Source of the DNA: Pseudoalteromonas prydzensis
GTDB taxonomy: Bacteria; Pseudomonadota; Gammaproteobacteria; Enterobacterales; Alteromonadaceae
DNA length: 39,336 bases
NCBI RefSeq assembly: GCF_011050055.1
Contig: NZ_DRGM01000189.1
Coordinates: forward strand, 1 to 39,336
Reading direction: 5' to 3'
The notes below the pieces were generated by a model. The model had not been told where the DNA came from. It did not search any database and worked only from the letters and a program-made list of their open reading frames with translations. A program made the translations under genes and the position numbers. Positions 33,259 through 39,336 of the stretch are shown here, piece after piece; position 1 is the first letter of the stretch; the number at the start of each line of letters is the position of its first letter.

Positions 33259-33933
33259 ATGAATGAACAGGACCGTGCGATAATTAACCAAGGAAATTGG
33301 TTTAATAGTCGCTCTAAGCAATTTCAGCAGTCGTTATTACAACACGCAAAGGTTATGCAACTTGATGCTGGTGAAGCGTTATTTCTACGTGGTGATAGTA
33401 ATGCAGGTTTATATGCTGTGCTTAATGGCGTAATGCGAGTCAGTGGCGTTAATAGCGAAGGTAAAGAGGCGGTGCTGACTTTTATCGACGCTGCTACTTG
33501 GTTCGGTGAAGTGGCTTTATTTGATGGCGGCCTGCGCACCCATGACGTACACGCACAAATAGCTGCGCGACTGCTGTTTGTCCCGCATCGCTCTCTAGTA
33601 CAGTTACTGGCCAATGAACCCGCGTATTGGCATGACTTTGGCGTACTGTTGTCGCATAAGATGCGTTTATTATTTACATCATTTGAAGACCATGCATTAT
33701 TAACAGCTCAGCAAAAACTCTGTAAACGATTGCTGATGATGGCTGTTACTTCGCAGTCGGGTGATCGCCAAGCCGTGATGTTATCGCAGCAACAACTTGC
33801 AGATATGACTTACCTAACTCGGCAAACAATTAATCAAATCTTACAACTGCTAAGCGCAAAAAATATTGTATCTTTACATTATCAACGCGTAGAAATTATC
33901 GATAAAGAAAAGTTGCTGGCATTAGCACAGTAA
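33259..33933 (+). CDS. Crp/Fnr-family transcriptional regulator
   Basis: 224 aa. The N-terminal cyclic-nucleotide-binding-like beta roll (about 20-130) includes LDAGEALFLRGDSNAGLYAVLNG and WFGEVALFDGG. A long dimer helix (about 125-150) and a winged helix-turn-helix follow (about 165-215, SQQQLADMTYLTRQTINQILQLL). No N-terminal iron-sulfur cysteines are seen, so it is not an FNR-type oxygen sensor. Whether it binds cAMP is unknown: the GEVALFD segment is close to, but not the same as, the CRP cAMP pocket GELGLF with its RS pair. It is divergent from the M20D gene, a possible target. Confidence 0.88.
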   Translation: MNEQDRAIINQGNWFNSRSKQFQQSLLQHAKVMQLDAGEALFLRGDSNAGLYAVLNGVMRVSGVNSEGKEAVLTFIDAATWFGEVALFDGGLRTHDVHAQIAARLLFVPHRSLVQLLANEPAYWHDFGVLLSHKMRLLFTSFEDHALLTAQQKLCKRLLMMAVTSQSGDRQAVMLSQQQLADMTYLTRQTINQILQLLSAKNIVSLHYQRVEIIDKEKLLALAQ

Positions 33934-34014
33934 TGCGCTCTTTCGGATGTAGCTAACTGGCTTCAAATTTGCTTAATTTGGTGATAAACCCATATCCTCA
34001 ATGGAATTGAAACC

Positions 34015-34434
34015 ATGACTACACTTATGTTTGCTGATCAGTATCGAGCAGCGCCATACCGGGCACCGGATCAAACAAAACCAGTGATGCCACCAAAAGC
34101 GGCAACCGCATTGGTGGATGTGGCAAAGACTAGCAAAGTTGATACAACCACTGCGCTTAAGAATCCAACCTATGAGCAAAGTTTCCTCGAACAGGCAAAT
34201 GAAGCGCTTATTTATCAACGATTAGGCGTTGATAAAGAAAAAATAGCTGAGCTTAAGGCTGCTATAGAGGAGTTAGCGAAAAAAATACACGATCAGGAAG
34301 GTGATACAACCGCGCTGTCTGAACAAATGGAAAATTTGCAAAAAATGCTCGAGCAAGAGTATCAAAAAGGCCGAGAGCTGCAAGCTAAAGCACCTGAACA
34401 CGACAAAGGCAAAATCATCAGCGCGTTAGTGTAG
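34015..34434 (+). CDS. Small hypothetical protein with coiled coil
   Basis: 139 aa, not recognised. The N-terminal half is low in structure and rich in Ala, Pro, Lys and Thr. Residues 70-130 are charged and heptad-like (KEKIAELKAAIEELAKKIHD, then ALSEQMENLQKMLEQEY), predicting a coiled coil. There is no signal peptide or membrane segment. A GGA-containing ribosome site precedes the ATG. It stands between the Crp/Fnr gene and the Mpo1-like gene, on the same strand, without clear operon links. The codon pattern looks genuine. Confidence 0.7.
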   Translation: MTTLMFADQYRAAPYRAPDQTKPVMPPKAATALVDVAKTSKVDTTTALKNPTYEQSFLEQANEALIYQRLGVDKEKIAELKAAIEELAKKIHDQEGDTTALSEQMENLQKMLEQEYQKGRELQAKAPEHDKGKIISALV

Positions 34435-34526
34435 TGTGCGTTTTTTTAAATGTCAGCTAGTAGACATTGTTACTTTATAGTTATTTGCTAAAGTAGTTTT
34501 ATTAGCCAATAAAACGAGAATACAAG

Positions 34527-35030
34527 ATGAAAACCTTACAACAACAACTTGGTAATTATGGTTTATATCACCGCTCAAAACGTAATGTTCTAACGCACTT
34601 TTTTGGTATCCCCTTGATTGTATTTGCGGTTATTTGTTTACTTGCACGTATTCATATACCAATCGGAGCGTTTGCGCTTAATGGCGCACAGATTGCGGTA
34701 TTCGCGTCAGTGGTTTATTACTTAATGCTCAGTGTGTCATTGGGATTAATTATGGCCGTGCTGTTAGTGTTATTATCTATTGTCGCTGCACCAATTGCGC
34801 AACTCACTTTTAGTCACTGGTTGCTGATCAGTGTAGGGATTTTTGTGCTTGGTTGGCTGTTACAGTTTATCGGCCATTATTATGAAGGCAAAAAACCGGC
34901 GTTTGTTGACGATATAGTTGGCCTTGTGATTGGACCTTTGTTTGTGCTTGTTGAGCTACTTTTTATGTTGGGTTTCTATAAAACACTCGAACATGAAGTG
35001 ACTGAAATTGCAGGTCCATCTAAACCTTAA
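34527..35030 (+). CDS. Mpo1-like (DUF962) membrane protein
   Basis: 167 aa with about four membrane segments. It matches the DUF962/Mpo1 pattern: YHRSKRNVLTHFFGIPLIV near the N-terminus and QFIGHYYEGKKPAFVDD in the middle, whose histidines bind iron in yeast Mpo1, a 2-hydroxy fatty acid dioxygenase. Bacterial members are poorly studied, so lipid oxidation is only a guess. The SDR gene begins 26 bases downstream and is probably cotranscribed, which fits lipid metabolism. Confidence 0.83.
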   Translation: MKTLQQQLGNYGLYHRSKRNVLTHFFGIPLIVFAVICLLARIHIPIGAFALNGAQIAVFASVVYYLMLSVSLGLIMAVLLVLLSIVAAPIAQLTFSHWLLISVGIFVLGWLLQFIGHYYEGKKPAFVDDIVGLVIGPLFVLVELLFMLGFYKTLEHEVTEIAGPSKP

Positions 35031-35056
35031 ACAACTTATAAAAATAAAGGTAACTA

Positions 35057-35848
35057 ATGAATTTCAATCATAAAACAGTGTGGATCACCGGTGCATCTTC
35101 AGGTATTGGTAAAGAATTAGCAATTCAGTTTGCACAGCTGGGCGCGCAGGTTATTTTATCAGCCCGTAATGTCGAAAAACTCCAGCAGCTAAGTAATGAA
35201 TTAGCAGGCACTCAACATAAAATCATTGCTCTTGATTTATCTCAACCAGAGCAGGTACTTGAATACGTAACTAAAAACATTAATGACATTGGTAAAGTAG
35301 ATATATTGATTAATAACGCGGGCGTGTCGCAGCGTAGTTTATTTTTAGAAAATGATTTTTCAGTATACCGCCAGTTAATGGAAGTGAATTACTTTGGTTT
35401 AGTGGCACTCACTAAAGCGGTGTTACCGAGTATGGTTAAAAATGGCGGTGGCTCTGTAGTATCAATCAGTAGTGTCGCAGGCAAAGTTGGCTCTCAGTTT
35501 AGAACGGGTTACTCTGGCTCTAAATACGCAGTCGTCGGTTTTATGGATTGTTTGCGCGCAGAGGTTGCAAATAAAAACATTCATTGTTTAACGATCTGCC
35601 CAGGTTCTATAAAAACCGCTATTGCCCATAATTCACTTAATGAACATGGTGTGGCGCAAAATAAGGCAGAACATTCCATTGAAAATGGTATGGATGTAAC
35701 GCTTGCTGTTAAGCAGATGATCAACGCCATAGCGAAAGGGCAAGATGAAGTTGTAATAGGTGAGGGGATCAGTGGTTGGGCGCCAACGATTAAGCGTTTT
35801 TTCCCTGGCTTATTTAACCGTTTAACAGCAAGAACCAGCTATCGCTAA
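35057..35848 (+). CDS. Short-chain dehydrogenase/reductase
   Basis: 263 aa classical SDR. NAD(P)-binding TGASSGIG is at residues 11-18, then NNAG, an active-site Ser (SISSVAG) and YSGSK (Tyr and Lys of the catalytic triad), followed by CPGSIKT. The general form resembles the DHRS7-like group. The substrate is unknown. AAAGG gives a good ribosome site, and the gap to the Mpo1-like gene is 26 bases, so an operon acting on lipids or similar compounds is plausible. Confidence 0.9.
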   Translation: MNFNHKTVWITGASSGIGKELAIQFAQLGAQVILSARNVEKLQQLSNELAGTQHKIIALDLSQPEQVLEYVTKNINDIGKVDILINNAGVSQRSLFLENDFSVYRQLMEVNYFGLVALTKAVLPSMVKNGGGSVVSISSVAGKVGSQFRTGYSGSKYAVVGFMDCLRAEVANKNIHCLTICPGSIKTAIAHNSLNEHGVAQNKAEHSIENGMDVTLAVKQMINAIAKGQDEVVIGEGISGWAPTIKRFFPGLFNRLTARTSYR

Positions 35849-35978
35849 CATAACCTCGTTTATTGGCTGAATAGCAAACAAACACACGGACAACGAGGAA
35901 GTTTTGTCGTTTATTGCTTGCACCATAAATTGTATGCCCTTAAAGTGTAAAAAATGTTGTAAAAGAGTAACTATTGTA

Positions 35979-36443
35979 ATGGAACAAGAACAAGTGGAAT
36001 CAAAACAAGCTAAACCGCTAACAGCAGAAGAACAAGAACAAGCAAAGCAGCAGAGTATTGTATGGCAACGCGAGTGTTTTCAAAATGCACAAAAGCATTT
36101 AGCAGAAAAGGGCGTAATGCCAAAAAGCTTAATAGAAAAAGAAAGCCGATTTATTGCCCCATTATGTGCAATATGGAAGTTTAAAGGCCAAGACGGTAAA
36201 AGTTATTGGGTGATCACCGGTCGCCTACCAACGGATCATGCGTTAGCATCGGTTGCAGAAAATGCCCGTGATGTATTGCGCTATTTTTCTCTACAATGGC
36301 AGTTAAAGGCGGATCAAATCATTCATAGCGGCGGTGCCCGTGATAAAACGCAAGTTGATTTTGCTAATCTTTTAATTAATCGTGCCCATGGTCTTTATGA
36401 GATGTATGAAAAAGAACAGTTATGGCTAAACGAAGCTAAATAA
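35979..36443 (+). CDS. DUF4826 family protein
   Basis: 154 aa from the ATG at 35979. It resembles DUF4826: a charged Glu/Gln-rich start, then WQRECFQNAQKHLAEKGVMPKSL, RFIAPLCAIWKFK, YWVITGRLPTDH and ENARDVLRYFSLQWQLKA. No function is known and no signal or membrane segment is present. The frame stays open upstream to a TTG at 35904, adding a cysteine-rich 25-residue stretch, but that start lies too close to its ribosome-site-like GAGGAAG. A 10-bp-stem terminator follows. Confidence 0.78.
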   Translation: MEQEQVESKQAKPLTAEEQEQAKQQSIVWQRECFQNAQKHLAEKGVMPKSLIEKESRFIAPLCAIWKFKGQDGKSYWVITGRLPTDHALASVAENARDVLRYFSLQWQLKADQIIHSGGARDKTQVDFANLLINRAHGLYEMYEKEQLWLNEAK

Positions 36444-36472
36444 CCTGAATTCAGGTTAAATAAATGAGTTAC

Positions 36473-36520
36473 AAAGCGAACTTATGAACTGGTTTTCCAG
36501 ATCAATTAGTTCGCTTTTTT
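36473..36520 (+). terminator. Terminator after the DUF4826 gene
   Basis: AAAGCGAACT (36473-36482) pairs with AGTTCGCTTT (36508-36517) around a loop containing a smaller CTGG/CCAG hairpin, ending in six T. It separates this gene from the convergent GNAT gene. Confidence 0.8.
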
Positions 36521-36528
36521 GTTTTAAT

Positions 36529-36987
36529 TTAATGCACCAGAGTGAATGGTTTAGTATTAAATCGATTTATCGGGCATTGCATTCGCAGCCGAGGAATACC
36601 TGCTTCCATAAACACATGGCCTTGCTGTTCAAAGCCATTGCGTTTAAATCGCTCTACCTCATTTAAAATGCAATTAATGCTGACGCAATCACAGCCTTGT
36701 TGCTGTGCAAGTTCAACAATATATGTAAGGAGTGAGCGATATACAGAGCGATTACGATGCTCTGGCAGCACCGCAATGCGGCCAATCAGGCCATCACTAC
36801 ATAATCGGCCTGTTGCAACAGGCCCCTGACTGTCATCAGTTACTAGTATATGATGAGCATACCGATCAAGGTTATCAAACTCGATATGTTTGGGAATATG
36901 TAGTTCACATACAAATACCCGCTCTCTGATCTGTTGTAGTAATTCCTTACCTAACTCCCATTCCACCTTGTTGATATGATAGCCCAT
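36529..36987 (-). CDS. GNAT-family N-acetyltransferase (ElaA/YjcF-like)
   Basis: 152 aa. The fold is shown by IRERVFVCELHIPKHIEFDNLDRYAHHILV, then GPVATGRLC, IGRIAVLPEHRNRSVYRSLL (acetyl-CoA loop, somewhat degenerate: RNRSVYRS instead of RGxGxG/A) and NEVERFKRNGFEQQGHVFMEAGIPRLRM at the end. It follows roxA by 12 bases on the same strand and is likely cotranscribed. The substrate is unknown. Confidence 0.83.
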   Translation of the reverse strand: MGYHINKVEWELGKELLQQIRERVFVCELHIPKHIEFDNLDRYAHHILVTDDSQGPVATGRLCSDGLIGRIAVLPEHRNRSVYRSLLTYIVELAQQQGCDCVSINCILNEVERFKRNGFEQQGHVFMEAGIPRLRMQCPINRFNTKPFTLVH

Positions 36988-36999
36988 ACAAACATACTC

Positions 37000-38145
37000 C
37001 TAGCAAAACCAAATCCCCTCATTAAGAAGTGTAGTAAAGGTTTGTGCAAAAACTAAACTATTTTTTGAACTATTAAGTTGCTCTACTGTCACCATAGTGT
37101 GATCTGTGAGTAATTTAACCGCTGCTAGATCACTAACCGGGAGGCTATAATTCTCGCCATTGACGCTTAGAAGTATTTCGTTTTCAAAAACTTGATATAA
37201 CGCACGAGTACCGCCTAAACGTTCAAAAACCACATCATCATCCGCTAATAGATCGGTTATTTGTTCACTATCAAATAAATCTTCTGGTGGCATTAAATCC
37301 ATTTCATGTTTAGGTTGACTGAGTGTTGTACCTAACCATGCTTTAAATAATACATCGTCATTTAGCATCGCTTGCATTAATAACTTAATGGTTTCGGCCT
37401 CGGCTGTTTGGATCTCACCTTTAGAATCACGAAGCATAATGTCTGGATCTTGATAGCGACTATTACCGACTTCTTTATCAATAATATGATCAGCAAAATT
37501 TGAGAGTAAATCACGCTGGTTTGGCGCGCGAAAACCAATTGAGTAGTTAAGCGCATTTTCTACTGCGTAACCTTCATGTGGGCAGCCCGGCGGGATATAT
37601 AAAATGTCGCCAGCTTCAAGGATGCAGTCGATAACAGCGGGGAATTGCTCAACTTGTAATAAGCTTTTATTTTGTGCAAATTGTTTTAAGTTGCTATCTG
37701 GCATACCGACGCGCCAGTGACGCTTGCCTTCACCTTGAATTATAAACACGTCGTATTGATCTAAATGTGGCCCTACACCGCCGCCTGGCGTTGAAAAGCT
37801 GATCATTAAATCATCAATTCGCCAGTTAGGAATAAATCGAAATGGTTCAAGTAGCTGTGCAGCCGCTGGATGCCAATGATCCACAGCTTGTACTAATAGC
37901 GTAGAGTGTTGCTCTTTGAGCAATTCAAAATCTTCAAATGGGCCATGGTGCGCCTGCCAATCATTATCCTGATTGGTAATGATACGCGACTCAATACTCT
38001 CTTCCATGGCAAGGCCTGCAAGCTCGTTTGCATCAAGCGGGTCGACAAAGTCTGCAAAACCTTGTTTGATCAATAGCGGTTTTTTTTGCCAATATTGGGT
38101 TAAAAATTGTTGCTCAGTTAAGCCATTTATAGTTAGTTGATACAT
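37000..38145 (-). CDS. roxA: Ribosomal protein uL16 3-hydroxylase RoxA (YcfD)
   Basis: 381 aa (E. coli YcfD 373). A JmjC/cupin 2-oxoglutarate and Fe(II)-dependent oxygenase that hydroxylates an arginine of ribosomal protein L16. The iron triad is GPHLDQYDVF (H127, D129) and GCPHEGYA (H190), equal to E. coli H125, D127 and H187. DILYIPPGCPHEGY and LNYSIGFRAP are diagnostic. The start has only a weak GGGCG ribosome site. It lies downstream of purB, separated by a terminator, and upstream of a GNAT gene. Confidence 0.93.
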   Translation of the reverse strand: MYQLTINGLTEQQFLTQYWQKKPLLIKQGFADFVDPLDANELAGLAMEESIESRIITNQDNDWQAHHGPFEDFELLKEQHSTLLVQAVDHWHPAAAQLLEPFRFIPNWRIDDLMISFSTPGGGVGPHLDQYDVFIIQGEGKRHWRVGMPDSNLKQFAQNKSLLQVEQFPAVIDCILEAGDILYIPPGCPHEGYAVENALNYSIGFRAPNQRDLLSNFADHIIDKEVGNSRYQDPDIMLRDSKGEIQTAEAETIKLLMQAMLNDDVLFKAWLGTTLSQPKHEMDLMPPEDLFDSEQITDLLADDDVVFERLGGTRALYQVFENEILLSVNGENYSLPVSDLAAVKLLTDHTMVTVEQLNSSKNSLVFAQTFTTLLNEGIWFC

Positions 38146-38166
38146 GCTGCGCCCATTAAAAATGAA

Positions 38167-38194
38167 AAAGCGAAAGGCAAGGGCCTTTCGCTTT
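38167..38194 (-). terminator. Terminator of purB
   Basis: A 12-bp perfect stem (AAAGCGAAAGGC, 38167-38178, with 38183-38194) and a four-base loop. On the minus strand it ends in a T-rich stretch, 33 bases after the purB stop. roxA therefore needs its own promoter or read-through. Confidence 0.9.
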
Positions 38195-38227
38195 GTAGTC
38201 TATACAAAATAAGTTGTTGTAGAAAGC

Positions 38228-39336
<1,109 letters not shown>

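Overview
The window looks like chromosomal DNA of a marine gammaproteobacterium of the order Alteromonadales, most like Pseudoalteromonas. This is inferred from AT-rich gammaproteobacterial genes, NadA, GntR, RecBCD, RoxA and PurB closely matching the E. coli proteins as remembered, a laminarin-degrading enzyme and a TonB receptor. No database search was run.

Layout. 1-1561: end of a tRNA-Lys gene, nadA with a strong terminator, and tRNA-Ser(GGA). 1720-4812: a gluconate module (gntR, a GntU-type permease on the minus strand, gntK) with GntR-type operators before gntR and in the permease/gntK divergent region. 4898-7164: a DUF2750 gene, a TetR regulator and a divergent old-yellow-enzyme gene (nemA) with two matching palindromes between them. 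7273-9312: a PTS EIIC-like membrane domain fused to an EAL phosphodiesterase. 9350-14050: a TonB receptor, an alkaline-phosphatase-superfamily hydrolase and a PhoD-like phosphatase, preceded by an array resembling a Pho box; probably a phosphate-ester scavenging operon. 14211-22988: recC-recB-recD with overlapping genes and no ptrA between them.

22989-26905 is an accessory patch: a lone RelA/SpoT-synthetase protein with a TTG start and perfect Shine-Dalgarno, a GNAT/DUF1778 toxin-antitoxin pair with twin operators, and a metallo-beta-lactamase-fold gene divergent from a MerR regulator. 26906-31817 holds the most unusual gene: a secreted 1482-residue protein joining a GH16 beta-glucanase, several carbohydrate-binding modules, thrombospondin type-3 linkers and a C-terminal di-heme DUF1111-type cytochrome, preceded by two LacI-type operators and a leader hairpin.

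31899-39336 is more ordinary: an exported M20D amidohydrolase with a divergent Crp/Fnr regulator, a small coiled-coil protein, an Mpo1-like protein with an SDR, a DUF4826 protein, a GNAT enzyme, roxA, and purB cut by the window edge. No insertion sequence, CRISPR array, rRNA or phage gene was recognised.
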